64,000 nt of DNA, taken from Picochlorum sp. 'celeri'. Its lineage: Eukaryota > Chlorophyta > Trebouxiophyceae. Under the pieces are notes generated by a model. The model saw nothing but the letters and a program-made list of their open reading frames with translations. It was not told the origin of the DNA and searched no databases. Below, piece by piece: positions 53,827 to 64,000 of this stretch; within the stretch, counting starts at the first letter, position 1, and the number at the start of each line of letters is the position of its first letter. Position numbers and translations under genes: made by a program. The stretch lies in the NCBI GenBank assembly GCA_010909725.1, contig JAACMV010000019.1, positions 1,116,001 to 1,180,000 on the forward strand. The letters are read 5' to 3'.

Positions 53827-55023
53827 TCATACAATACCTATTGACTGCACCTCTACATCGGCAGATTTTTTTTCTACCCTCTCAAGCCACAGGTTGAGTC
53901 TATCCTTCATGTCTTCTATTTCGGGCATGGTTAACACTCTCGGAGCAATCCATGAGATTGATACAGTGCCATTCACTTGATCTATGATTCCCTCAATCAA
54001 CCGCAGTGATAACGCCTTCATGAGAAGGAACTCTACGCTCTCTATGGGCAGCTTTGTTCGTGCACCTATATCCGCCAGCGACACGCTCTTCTCGTCGGCA
54101 GGTAATGAGCTGACATAGGATACTAGACACAGGACGGTGATCTTCTCCCTGAGCTTTCTTTCGTTGGCGACGAGTGCTGGCTGACCATTCAGGACACTGG
54201 CATGCACCGTGCACAGGGTGTCGTACCTTTCAATGTCACCCTGATGGAAGCATTCCAACAGGTCATACAACCACCCAAAAGAACCACTCGATCGCAGGTT
54301 TTCCATGATTGGGTGCACCAAGAGTTCTCCAAAACTGTACACATCTTCTCCAAGCAATGCTGCCAATGACACGTCCACAGCAACAGCCTCGGCAAATTCC
54401 CTTGACAAGCCTTCGCTCGACGCGTACGCGAGGTACATGAGTGCAGCTTTGTAGTAGGCTGCGTAGTCAGACTTGGCCTTGTGATACTGCATGGTGACGT
54501 AGTATACAGCCGCAGCAACTTTATGGTTCACTTCAGACATGGAGTCCAACAGCCTGGAACCTCTGTCCATGAGTTGCTTGCACTCTGCCATATTCTCCGA
54601 TATCAAATAATACTGTGCTATCTGCATTTCTAAGTACAAACATGCTTCATCGGCCACGCCGTCAACGTGGGATTCTCCCTGTTTTGCCTTGTGCAGTTTA
54701 ATGCTGTCCAGAACTGACTGGAGGAACGCCTGTCCGTCGTACGGGTCTGCCATTTCCTTGCTCGTAGCGACAGCAAACAAGGCCAACTTCAATGGGTTTA
54801 TTTTATCTGCAAAGCCTTGAATGAAGTTGTCGTACAGATCCTGGAGAGGGCAGAGTTTGACAAATTCCGGATCGGTGATTCGTTCTTCCAGCAGAGTCGT
54901 GAGTTCATGCCACAGCCTTTTACTGTATAACTCACGGGATGGAGCCAAATACTGTTCAAGTTGTGGCCCCTTGGAGCACGCAGTCTCCAGCCACAACGCA
55001 TATTGATCAGTCGAGGACGTCAT
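53827..55023 (-). CDS. RPN9: 26S proteasome regulatory subunit RPN9 (PSMD13)
   Basis: 398 residues, the usual length. It starts with helical repeats (YSKRLWHELTTLLEERI, INPLKLALFAVATSKE, YLEMQIAQYYLI) and ends with a PCI/winged-helix domain (VSLADIGARTKLPIESVEFLLMKALSLRLIEGIIDQVNGTVSISWIAPRVL). RPN9 belongs to the lid of the 19S particle and helps place RPN10. No introns are seen. Confidence 0.93.
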   Translation of the reverse strand: MTSSTDQYALWLETACSKGPQLEQYLAPSRELYSKRLWHELTTLLEERITDPEFVKLCPLQDLYDNFIQGFADKINPLKLALFAVATSKEMADPYDGQAFLQSVLDSIKLHKAKQGESHVDGVADEACLYLEMQIAQYYLISENMAECKQLMDRGSRLLDSMSEVNHKVAAAVYYVTMQYHKAKSDYAAYYKAALMYLAYASSEGLSREFAEAVAVDVSLAALLGEDVYSFGELLVHPIMENLRSSGSFGWLYDLLECFHQGDIERYDTLCTVHASVLNGQPALVANERKLREKITVLCLVSYVSSLPADEKSVSLADIGARTKLPIESVEFLLMKALSLRLIEGIIDQVNGTVSISWIAPRVLTMPEIEDMKDRLNLWLERVEKKSADVEVQSIGIV

Positions 55024-55153
55024 CGACTCGAATCGTCAATCTAGACACTATAAGCAGTTTCAAACAATCAAAGAAATACTAGTATAAGTAGTAGTACAAA
55101 TATTGTGCATGTGACGCTCCTCTCGAGAGAGACTGAAGCAGCAAAAAGAATCA

Positions 55154-56998
55154 TCACCGGGCGATCGGCCGGTAGTAGGTGAGCCCGAGCCATGCAAGGA
55201 AGAAAAAGACACATGGGAAGATCAATTGCATCCCCACGAATTCCCATGCGGTCAACCAATCCATACCAAAATATGATGTCACACTGGGGCTTCCTAAGAA
55301 CGGGAAGTTCCTCTCCCCTGAAAAGAAATTGTTCATCTGGGCTCCAAAACCATAGTACGTGGGAGTGAGGTAGAGCATCCATCTCCACCACCACCCAATG
55401 GAATCTGCACGGATCAAGTATCCCGAGAAGAACAGACAAATGACCCCGAAGATTGGCACGGCTGCATTGGCAACGTCGATACTGGGGGACACCGAGCAGA
55501 TGGCATATGACACGGTAATACCAGCAATGTACGTGATGAAGAAGGAGATCCACCACAGCACAAAGTTCCCAGCAAGCTTCATGCCAAACCACATAATCAC
55601 ATTGATGATGAGGGTCACCGGTACAGCAATGAAAAATTCCTCTAATAGCAAATACATCAAAAATGTGACCGATCGATACAGACCATCATTCCTTTCCCTA
55701 AAGTATAAAGGTCTCGCCAGCATGATGCTCGGGATGTAGGCTGCTGCCCCAAAGGCAGGTGTCACACACCAGAAAAATATGATACCAGTGACATTTGTGA
55801 CACTGGACGGAGACACGTTGTCCGCCACGAACCAGAATGTGGAAAACATGATGAGAGTTTGAATCAGCCAAGGGGCAGCATGAGAGCCATAGAAGACACC
55901 TGTGCAGTAGTTCTTGATGAGCCTGTATCTCATCAGGATCAAGAGTGAGTACCAACTTGGAGTTGTAGTAGCCTTCTTCACGGCAAGAATTTTTGCAAAC
56001 TCATCCGAAACTTGCGTTTTCTGCTGCATCTGTTCCTCGAGTTCCCCCATGGCATGATCGTGTGCCTCAGAGTTCTTATAGCAATCCACCAGGGAATCAA
56101 AATGGCCGGCCCTGTCGGCCATCATGATGACATCCGTGATCCATTCTGCTTCGCTTGCAACATGGAGGTCCAAAGAGCTCTCGAAGCTGGAGCAAGCATT
56201 TTTCAGGTACGCCATCGTCTCACTGCATTTTCCAAAGAACACCGTCTTGCCTCTCAGGAGCAACAGCATCCTGTCGAAAGAAGAAAAGGCATACTCCGAC
56301 GGCGAATGGATGGTGGCGCACACCGTGATTCCTGTGGACGACAAAGATTTGATCACAGATATAACTTCGTTGCTGGTGAAAGAATCCAGTCCAGTAGTTG
56401 GCTCGTCCAAAAAGAGCACCCTTGGGTTGCTAATCAATGCAATGCCAATGTTGACGCGCTTTGCCTGACCCCCAGATATCCCTCGAGCAAGGTTACTTCC
56501 GATCAGCACTTTTCGACACGACTCTAAGCCAAGCTTTTGTATCACATCGTCGACCGCAGCCTGCTTGTCGCTGCTCGAGACGTGCATTTCCAGTTTGAGC
56601 TCGGCAGTGTACCGAAGCATCTCCTCTGTCGTCAGAATGGGCACAAGAGTATCAAATTGCTCCACATAGCCTGTATATCGACGGAGAAACATTGGAGTAG
56701 GCTTGATTCCTCCGAATTTCACCTCCCCCTCGAGGCTGCCGACCTCCTTCCTCGACGACAGGATATCCAGCAGTGTGGTCTTTCCGCAGCCACTTGGGCC
56801 CATCAGCATACAGAGTTCGCTTGGCCTCAAGTATCCGCTCACTCCATCGATCAATTTCTTAAATGTTCCCTTCTTGTTCCTGTCTTTGACAGCGTAGGTG
56901 AGATTTCTGAAACTCACAAGGACGCCTTGGCCGGACGGCAAGTAAGGGGATGAGACAGAGTGAGGCAAGGACTTACGGACCTTTGTTTCCTCCGCCAT
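55154..56998 (-). CDS. ABCG-type half transporter (WBC subfamily)
   Basis: 614 residues: one nucleotide-binding domain followed by one membrane domain, the reverse layout typical of ABCG. The NBD has Walker A GPSGCGKTTLLD, signature ISGGQAKRVNIG, Walker B VLFLDEPTTGLDS and the H-loop CATIHSPS. The membrane half has six spans, with NPF/NG-like family motifs degenerate. It must dimerise to work; the substrate (lipid, wax, sterol or hormone-like) is unknown. The 304-bp divergent stretch to RPC6 holds no gene I can see. Confidence 0.93.
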   Translation of the reverse strand: MAEETKVRKSLPHSVSSPYLPSGQGVLVSFRNLTYAVKDRNKKGTFKKLIDGVSGYLRPSELCMLMGPSGCGKTTLLDILSSRKEVGSLEGEVKFGGIKPTPMFLRRYTGYVEQFDTLVPILTTEEMLRYTAELKLEMHVSSSDKQAAVDDVIQKLGLESCRKVLIGSNLARGISGGQAKRVNIGIALISNPRVLFLDEPTTGLDSFTSNEVISVIKSLSSTGITVCATIHSPSEYAFSSFDRMLLLLRGKTVFFGKCSETMAYLKNACSSFESSLDLHVASEAEWITDVIMMADRAGHFDSLVDCYKNSEAHDHAMGELEEQMQQKTQVSDEFAKILAVKKATTTPSWYSLLILMRYRLIKNYCTGVFYGSHAAPWLIQTLIMFSTFWFVADNVSPSSVTNVTGIIFFWCVTPAFGAAAYIPSIMLARPLYFRERNDGLYRSVTFLMYLLLEEFFIAVPVTLIINVIMWFGMKLAGNFVLWWISFFITYIAGITVSYAICSVSPSIDVANAAVPIFGVICLFFSGYLIRADSIGWWWRWMLYLTPTYYGFGAQMNNFFSGERNFPFLGSPSVTSYFGMDWLTAWEFVGMQLIFPCVFFFLAWLGLTYYRPIAR

Positions 56999-57302
56999 CC
57001 TTATCGATTTGGATAATTAAATAGACAATGTACCTCAATTGTTGCCTTCGTTGCGATGGCAACAAAAAGCATCAGTGGACCACAATCGACCCACAGCTCA
57101 CTGCCCTCCGTGATTGAACAGTTTAAAAAAACATTGTTCTTGTCGTGACCCAGAATAGTCCAGATCACCATTAATTCAATGAAAGATAAACATTCTAGAT
57201 ATATGGATGTGCCCGCATATCACAGTAGATAGCACCCCTTTGCTGCATGGTGTTCTTCCCGCATGCTGAGAAGAGACGCAGCCTGTAGGCTTTAGATAAA
57301 CG

Positions 57303-58166
57303 ATGGTGACTGGGAGTAAACATGATGAGGCGATCCTGGAAGTCATTCTGAAGCATGAATCAGTGACGGATGCCGACGTTGCGCGAGAATTGCCCCACAC
57401 CACAGCAGAGCAGAGAGCGCATGCTTTTAACGCGCTCCTTAGCTCTTCGAAGATACAGCTGGTAGGGAATGATTTTGATAATCCTAGGTATCGGGGTTTT
57501 GCGAGAGAGGAGGCAATCAAAGTCAAAGGTTTGGGGGCAGAAGACATGTTGGTGTATCAGGTCATTAGCCAAGCTGGCAACGTCGGAATATGGACGCGAG
57601 ACATGAAGCAGAGAACAAACTTACCGCAGGGAAAGATAACAAAGATATTGAAATTGCTGGAAGAGAGGGGCTTGGTGAAAGCGATCAAGAGCATTCAGAA
57701 TGCAAGTAGGAAGGTGTATATGCTGAGCTCCCTCGAGCCAGCCAAGGAAATCACCGGAGGGCCGTGGTATGGGAGTGACCAGCAGCCCGATAAAGCATTC
57801 ATCGAGACAATTAGAACTGTGGTGTCGAGTTTTGTAGAGAGGAGCGGCCCAGTCACGCTGGAGGCGGTTGCCCAGTTCATACAGCAGTCTGGCGTCAGCA
57901 GTCAGCCCCTCCAGCAGGAGGATGTGGCCAGTATTCTCAAAACGCTTTGCTACGATGCTGTTTTGGAGAAGATTTTCCAAGTCTCTCATGAAGGCATACG
58001 CGTTGAGAAGTACAGGAAAGCCAACATGCCCACCCTCACCAGCACGCCCCTAACCTCTGTGCCCTGTGGGGTGTGCCCCGTGTTCACAGAATGCCACGAG
58101 GGGGGTGCTATTTCTCCAGAACGGTGTCAATATTATACGACGTGGTTCGGTCAACTAGATTTTTAA
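57303..58166 (+). CDS. RPC6: RNA polymerase III subunit RPC6 (RPC34)
   Basis: 287 residues. Winged-helix modules are clear: VILKHESVTDADVARELPHTTAEQR, then VYQVISQAGNVGIWTRDMKQRTNLPQGKITKILKLLEERGLVK, a hallmark of RPC34, and IQNASRKVYMLSSLEP. The C-terminus has four Cys in C-x2-C-x6-C-x10-C spacing (CGVCPVFTEC, then ERCQYY), matching the iron-sulfur cluster of this subunit. It opens the promoter with TFIIIB. Its 3' end is 16 bp from the convergent SerC gene. Confidence 0.93.
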   Translation: MVTGSKHDEAILEVILKHESVTDADVARELPHTTAEQRAHAFNALLSSSKIQLVGNDFDNPRYRGFAREEAIKVKGLGAEDMLVYQVISQAGNVGIWTRDMKQRTNLPQGKITKILKLLEERGLVKAIKSIQNASRKVYMLSSLEPAKEITGGPWYGSDQQPDKAFIETIRTVVSSFVERSGPVTLEAVAQFIQQSGVSSQPLQQEDVASILKTLCYDAVLEKIFQVSHEGIRVEKYRKANMPTLTSTPLTSVPCGVCPVFTECHEGGAISPERCQYYTTWFGQLDF

Positions 58167-58182
58167 ATTACTTTTAAATTAT

Positions 58183-59559
58183 TTATGTAGCATGTCGTTC
58201 AGCAAACTCCAACATGAATTCCGTCAAAGCCACCACACCTTCATGTGGCATGGAGTTGTAAATCGAAGCTCTCATTCCTCCCACACTCCTATGCCCCTTG
58301 AGCTGTACCATTCCAAGTTTTGCAGCCTCCTCGATGAAGAGTTTTTCCAGGTCTGCTGATGCTGGAATGGTGAAGGGAACATTCATGAGTGACCTCACAG
58401 AATGCTCTGTGGGGCAGCTGTAGAATCCATTGGACTGGTCAATAATGTCATACAGAATGCCAGCTTTGCTTTTGTTGTACTTATGCACGGCTGTGAGCCC
58501 TCCATCTTCGAGCATTTTCTCAAAAACGAGGCCACACATGTAAATAGACCAACACGGTGGTGTGTTATAAAGTGAATTGTCATCCGCCAACGTCTTATAG
58601 TCCAACATTGTTGGAGTAATATCCCTCGCGGCTCCAATCAAGTCTTCCCTTACAATGACGATGGTTACGCCAGCAGGCCCGATGTTTTTCTGGGCGCCAG
58701 CGTAGATGATGCCAAATTTGCTGACATCAATTGGCTTGCTGCAGAAATTCGACGACATATCCGCCACGAGTATCTTGTTTCCAACAGCAGGAGGTACTTG
58801 AAACTCCACGCCCTGGATGGTCTCGTTGTCGCAGTAATGCACGTACTTGGCATCCTCTGACAGATTCCAAGTCCCAGCAGGTGGGATGGACTTGTTGTCA
58901 CCAGATGCGACAATATTTACCCGTGCATACCGCTCAGCCTCTTTCACAGCCTTTTTAGACCAAGATCCTGTCACGATGTGGTCCACGGTGTCGTCCTGGG
59001 AGGATGTCAAGTTCAAGGGAATGGACGAGAACTGTGTGGAAGCACCTCCCTGGGCAAACAGAATCTTGTAATTATCCGGCACGTTCAGAAGTGTTCTGAG
59101 ATCCCCTTCCGTTTTTGCAATGATGGACTGAAATTCTTTACCCCTATGCGACATCTCCATCACAGAAACGCCGCTTCCGCCCCAATTCAACAGCTCATCC
59201 TGGGCCCTCTCCAAGACGTCCAGTGGCAAACACGCCGGCCCTGCGCTGAAATTCCATACCCGGCCATACGGCTGATTTGCGACAGCCTTCACTGTAGTTC
59301 CCCTTGATCTCTGCAACCATCACGGCAAACATGAATGAATTTTGGAGCACTCACGACTGGCCGACGCTCTGGCGAAACTGGAGTTCGATTGCCGCGAGCA
59401 ACCGACTTCTCACGACAGCGCACTATTGATCGCAATACAAGCACCTCGTATTTGATTTCTTACCTGTGCTGGGACACGCCTTGTACGACTGGCTCCGAGA
59501 AAAGCCTCTCGTGTTGCATGACGATACTGTCGCCCAATTGATCCTGTGCAACTCATCAT
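58183..59559 (-). CDS. PSAT: Phosphoserine aminotransferase, plastid type
   Basis: 407 residues in two exons: 59559-59464 and 59310-58183 (donor GTAAGA, acceptor TTGCAG, phase 0). Exon 1 ([20 protein letters not shown], then Arg-rich) is a transit peptide. The core begins [21 protein letters not shown] and has [25 protein letters not shown], and the PLP-lysine segment [13 protein letters not shown]. The C-terminus [21 protein letters not shown] is conserved. It makes 3-phosphoserine from 3-phosphohydroxypyruvate in serine synthesis, and may also serve pyridoxal synthesis. It is divergent from HAS1 by 216 bp. Confidence 0.95.
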
Positions 59560-59775
59560 ACTGATACAACGTCGACCTTTTCCAAATGAAAATACCAGTG
59601 TATTAAATATTGCTGCCGGTGTCAGGATCCGCCGATCTACGTAAGAAGATGTCTTGAGATTTCAGAGACGTTGAAAAGATGCCCTGATTAAGAAAAATCA
59701 ATGGATTCTGGACTGCAATACCATCTGCGGGAATGGGCGATTCAATTGTAAAACATTTATAAAATAATCTCAGTT

Positions 59776-61462
59776 ATGGGCACAGACAAGACGAAAAAGA
59801 GGAAGAAAACGAGTTCCTGTACGTGACATGTCTCATGCATGGCTCGGTGGTTGTATTGTAACCTTGCTTTGTTCACCTGCAGCTGACACGAAATCTGGGA
59901 ACGGAGAAATATCTGAAGGTAAAAATGCACCGGCTGTGTCGAATAAGCCGACTGCCAGTATGGTTGCTGGGATCATGTCCGAGCAACAGTTTTCAAGTTT
60001 GGACCTCACGAGCCAAACACTGCAAGGAATCGAGGATATGGAATTTAAACAAATGACAGAAGTACAGGCAAGGACCATTCCGCATCTGCTGCTGGGTAAA
60101 GACTTGCTGGGTGCCGCAAAGACGGGCTCTGGAAAGACGCTGGCCTTCCTGGTGCCATGTGTGGAGATGCTCCACAGAGCCAAATTCATGCCACGGAACG
60201 GGACGGGGGCGCTCATTATTTCGCCGACGAGAGAACTGGCTCTTCAGATCTATAATGTAGTGCGAGAGGTGATGAAGCACCACAGCCAGACCCATGGACT
60301 GGTGATTGGAGGGGCAAACAGGAGAAGCGAAGCAGAGAAACTGGTGAAGGGGGTCAACCTCCTGGTTGCTACACCGGGGCGGCTGTTGGACCACTTGCAA
60401 AATACTCAGGGCTTTGTATATAGGAATCTACAATGTTTGGTGATTGATGAGGCGGACAGAATTTTAGAAATCGGGTTCGAGGAGGAGATGCGTCAGATCA
60501 TTCGCCTCCTCCCCAAGGATAGGCAGACCATGCTATTCTCAGCCACACAGACGACCAAGGTAGAAGATTTGGCTCGCATTTCTTTCAAATCAAAGCCGAT
60601 CTACGTGGGCGTGAACGATACGGAGGACGATTCCACGAGGGAAGGCCTGGAGCAAGGATATTGCGTGGTCCCTGCTGACAAGCGCTTCCTGCTTCTCTTC
60701 ACCTTTTTGAAGAAGAATGTGGGCAAAAAGGTGATGGTATTTTTCTCGTCTTGTAGTTCGGTGAAATATCACTGCGATCTGTTGAACTATATAGACATGC
60801 CTGTCAGGGCGATTCACGGCAAACAAAAGCAGGGAACCAGAACCACGACATTCTTTGAGTTCTGCCAGGCGGAGAAAGGGATCCTACTGTGCACGGACGT
60901 CGCTGCTAGAGGTTTAGATATCCCTGCAGTAGATTGGATCATCCAGTTTGATCCTCCTGACGACCCGAAAGAGTATATTCACAGGGTTGGAAGGACTGCC
61001 AGGGGGAAGGATGGGACTGGCAGGGCCCTCCTCATGCTCCTCCCGGAGGAACTTGGCTTTCTAAAATATCTCAAAGCAGCAAAAATACCCCTCAATGAAT
61101 ATGATTTCCCTCCGAACAAGCTTGCCAATGTTCAGTCGCAGCTGGAAAAGTTGGTGGAAAAGAACTACTATCTGCACCAGGCAGGTAAAGATGCCATGCG
61201 AGGCTACCTCCTCGCGTACAATTCGCACTCGCTCAAGGATGCATTCAACATCCATTCGTTGGACCTTAAAGCTGTAGCAAAGTCGTTTGGCTTCAGCAAC
61301 CCCCCGAGGGTGAACATCAACATTGAATCTAGGGCTGCCCACACAAGAAAAGCGTCTTCCCTCACCGGCAGGGCCGCCAACTACAAGCGGGGCAGGGGAC
61401 CGCATGGCTTCAGTGAGAGCAATCCATACGGTAATCGCCCAAACAAGACCAAGAAATCATAA
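59776..61462 (+). CDS. HAS1: DEAD-box RNA helicase HAS1/DDX18
   Basis: 540 residues in two exons: 59776-59818 and 59883-61462 (donor GTACGT, acceptor CTGCAG, phase 1). The 43-bp first exon encodes a Lys-rich start. Helicase motifs are complete: [16 protein letters not shown] (Q motif), AAKTGSGKT (I), SPTRELA (Ia), VIDEADRIL (II, DEAD), FSATQT (III), [11 protein letters not shown] (VI). The C-terminal DUF4217-like region ([24 protein letters not shown]) is typical of Has1. It works in 40S and 60S ribosome biogenesis. A 52-codon ORF begins 1 nt after its stop. Confidence 0.95.
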
Positions 61463-61463
61463 T

Positions 61464-61622
61464 ATGCGCCGAGATGTAACGTTGCTACAAATTGATCCAG
61501 ACAACACAGGCAGGGTGTTTTCAAAAATTGAGCGCGCTTCCAATTTAAATTTGCCCATTCGCTCAATCCCTGCTGCTCGTACGAGTTCGGCAAGGCGTGC
61601 TGCACTTGAAACACTGAAATAA
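61464..61622 (+). CDS. Small ORF immediately after HAS1
   Basis: 52 codons from an ATG that starts 1 nt after the HAS1 stop (TAATATG). The product is basic and Arg/Ser/Ala-rich toward the end, with no known domain. It could be translated by reinitiation from the HAS1 mRNA, or be 3' UTR. The same stretch on the minus strand also has an open frame. Support is only position and openness. Confidence 0.25.
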   Translation: MRRDVTLLQIDPDNTGRVFSKIERASNLNLPIRSIPAARTSSARRAALETLK

Positions 61623-61693
61623 TAATTAAATCTTTCCGACAAGTTGAAGGGCCAAAAAGGACATATACGAGAACGAGCCCTGTTTGATTCGTC

Positions 61694-64000
61694 ATGGACG
61701 GCCCCAGTTCGCCAGGTTCCTTGGGTAGAGGTGCGTCGCGGCTCGCAAATGTCGATTATATATATCCAGTATATTCCTAAACATATGTTTGTGTCGTTGT
61801 TTCAGGGCACTCTGGCTCGCAAACGCCAGCACCATCCGGGGGAGGATCCCAGCCTCGGCAGTTGAACGGAGGAAGCCAGCCTACGCCGATGGGGAGTGCT
61901 TTGGGCACGCCATCCAGCAGGGTAGTTCCTGCAGCATCTCTTTCTCAATTAGAAAGCGCGGGAGGGCGTGCAGGGCGATCTGCGTCCGTGAGCTTGACCC
62001 CGAGGGTGGACCTTGGTTTCTACGGTGGATATCTTGGGCTGCAGTCTCACGGAGGTGCCCCTCCGTCAAACCAACGCCGCGCCAGTATTGCTTCTGACTC
62101 AATAGTCGCAAGTGAAGATGTCGATGGAGATCCAGATGCGACGTACATTTGGGGAACCAACCTGACGGTGTCTCGAGTCATGAGTCGCTTCAACGCTTTC
62201 ATCAGAGGCTTTGAGGAGGAGGACACAGGGGAGCAAAAGTACATGAAGCTCTTGGTTGAGTCCCGAAGGAGAGGTGAAGTTTCGTTCAATATCGATGGTA
62301 GGCACATTTTTGCCTTTGACCCGACCTTGTACCAGTGGACATTGGCTTTTCCGGTGGAGACTGTCCCCATATTTGACTATCAGCTTGCCCTGATCACGTG
62401 CGAGATTGAAGGCGTGGTGGATCCAGAGTCCCTTGATAGTCCTCTCCAAACAAGGGTGTACAATTTGAGGGAAAGCAAGGTCATCAGAGATTTGGACCCG
62501 ACAGACATTGGAACCCTGGTGTCTGTGTCGGGCATGGTGACTCGCGCATCTTCTGTGATTCCGGACCAGTCGTTAGCATGCTTCAGATGCACCAAGTGCA
62601 ACCATGAAGCAATCACAAGAAATGACAGAGGGAATATTGACGAGCCATCGAAATGCCCAAATGGTGCCTGTCAAGCTAAATTCACCATGCAGTTGGTCTA
62701 CAATTGCTCAGCATTCGTGGACAAACAACTGCTCAAGGTTCAGGAAGCTCCAAACGACATTCCAGAGGGGGAAACGCCTCACACTGTGACGATGTTTACC
62801 AGACAGGATCTGGTGGATGCCGTGAAGCCAGGAGACAGGGTCAGGGTTGTCGGAATATATCGAGCTCAGCCAGTCAGGGTCAACCCTCGAGGCAGGGAGG
62901 TGAAATCTATCTACAAGACGTTCATTGATGTGATGCATGTGGAGAAGGATGGTGCTCACGACGATCTGTTCTCGCTCATGATGGATGAGGCCTCTCAGAC
63001 CCAAGCAGATGGAACCAGAAGCCACCCGAATGACATCATGTCCAACACGTCAAACATGACTGCTGAGCAGGTGCAAGCCAAGAAGCAAAAGTTCCAAGAG
63101 ATTGCATCTAGTCCTGATGTCTACGAAAGGCTTGCAACGTCCCTCGCGCCCTCCATCTGGCAGCTCGAGGATGTCAAGAAAGGGCTCTTGTGTCAACTTT
63201 TTGGAGGAGTATCGAAATCCTTGCCATCTGGAAAGACAAGAGGAGAGATAAACGTACTGCTTGTCGGTGACCCTGGTGTTTCAAAGTCTCAGATATTGAG
63301 TTATGTTCACAAATTGGCTCCACGCGGCATTTATACTTCCGGCCGGGGTTCTTCGGCGGTGGGTCTGACTGCCTATGTGACGAGAGATCCAGAGACGCGA
63401 GACATGGTGCTGGAGAGCGGAGCACTTGTTTTGTCTGACAGAGGAATCTGCTGTATCGATGAATTTGACAAAATGAGCGATGCAGCTCGCAGTGTTCTTC
63501 ATGAAGTCATGGAACAGCAGACAATTTCGGTGGCCAAGGCTGGAATTATCGCCACTCTGAATGCACGCACCTCTGTGCTTGCCTGTGCCAATCCGGTCGG
63601 ATCCCGATACAATCCCTCCATGTCCGTTGTTGAGAATATTCAGTTGCCTCCATCCCTCATGTCCCGTTTTGATTTGATCTATTTGCTGCTGGACAAGGCA
63701 GATGAGAGGACTGACAGACGGCTCGCGCGCCATTTGATCTCTCTGTACGGGGATCCCAACGCAATTGGAAGCAGCACCAGCGCCCCTGTCCCGATAGAAT
63801 TACTCAGAGAATATATTGCCTATGCACGCGCCACCTGCCATCCAAAACTGACTCCGGAGGCTGCACAGAAGCTGGCCAATGCATATGCAGATATGCGAGC
63901 GCTGGGTATGAGTAGGAAGACAGTTAGTGCCACCCCACGGCAGCTGGAATCCCTCATCCGCCTGTCCGAAGGCAGTGCAAGGATTCGTTTGTCCGAGTGG
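61694..64000 (+). CDS. MCM4: Replicative helicase subunit MCM4 (runs off the window end)
   Basis: 744 residues visible in two exons: 61694-61730 and 61806-64000 (donor GTGCGT, acceptor TTTCAG, phase 1). The 37-bp first exon gives MDGPSSPGSLGR. A Ser/Pro/Gly-rich tail typical of MCM4 follows, then the N-terminal domain, with a zinc ribbon of four Cys (CFRCTKC, then CPNGAC). The AAA core has GDPGVSKSQ, CCIDEFDKMSD and the SRFDLIYLLLD arginine-finger region. LGLQSHGG and TNLTVSRVM fit MCM4 rather than other MCMs. It is a subunit of the MCM2-7 ring and a DDK target through the Ser-rich tail. The C-terminal winged helix lies beyond the window. Confidence 0.95.

Noticed and set aside
1..64000. CRISPR arrays, bacterial operons, integrated virus genes with recognisable capsid or polymerase
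   Set aside because: I saw no regularly spaced direct repeats and no viral structural, integrase or reverse transcriptase motifs. Apart from the orphan island and the cobalamin-type fusion, the genes are eukaryotic housekeeping.

Overview
The window is nuclear DNA from a compact, gene-dense photosynthetic eukaryote, most likely a small green alga of prasinophyte grade; I cannot name the species. The evidence for a plastid and a green-type metabolism is protochlorophyllide reductase, Mg-chelatase subunit D, an FtsH11-type protease, aminodeoxychorismate synthase, a protein with starch-binding (CBM45-like) modules, a plant-type cysteine oxidase, an ATXR3-type histone methyltransferase and a BOR-type transporter. 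The evidence for a nuclear genome is spliceosomal introns, dynamin, ESCRT-III, a gamma-tubulin complex subunit, MCM4 and RNA polymerase III genes. Genes lie a few to a few hundred bases apart. Introns are few, short (about 50-150 bp) and often near the 5' end. Several coding exons shown here were joined by matching reading phase and family conservation across the splice sites.

Layout. 0-4.1 kb: dynamin (partial), cysteine oxidase, pseudouridine-5'-phosphate glycosidase and a TBCC-domain protein. 4.3-9.5 kb: two paralogous tRNA-Glu genes in inverted orientation enclosing about 5 kb that holds one large orphan ORF, a small acidic ORF and simple repeats; this is the least explained part of the window. 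9.9-25.8 kb: an EF-hand membrane protein, then VPS2/CHMP2 and POR only 4 nt apart on the same strand, the very large UTP20, a plastid thioredoxin/GST-fold protein, a START-like protein and GCP2. 26-33.5 kb: FTSH11, a CBM45 protein and CHLD. Divergent intergenic regions here carry repeated GAGATCTC palindromes. 33.5-41.8 kb: five minus-strand genes: PEX2, frataxin, a cobyrinate-synthase-like/BtuF-like fusion, an unknown gene and a BOR transporter whose stop codon overlaps the next start (TAATG). 42-64 kb: ADC synthase, HUS1, ATXR3, a GCK-domain protein, NOC2, a protein phosphatase, RPN9, an ABCG transporter, RPC6, phosphoserine aminotransferase, HAS1 and MCM4 (partial).

Together this is mostly housekeeping: ribosome assembly (UTP20, NOC2, HAS1), replication and checkpoint (MCM4, HUS1), plastid pigment synthesis and proteostasis (POR, CHLD, FTSH11), folate and serine synthesis, and organelle biogenesis. 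The unusual items are the tRNA-flanked island, the cobalamin-type fusion lacking its glutaminase cysteine, the tightly coupled same-strand gene pairs, the palindromic promoter motif, and a 5' splice-site consensus of GTRYG rather than GTAAG.
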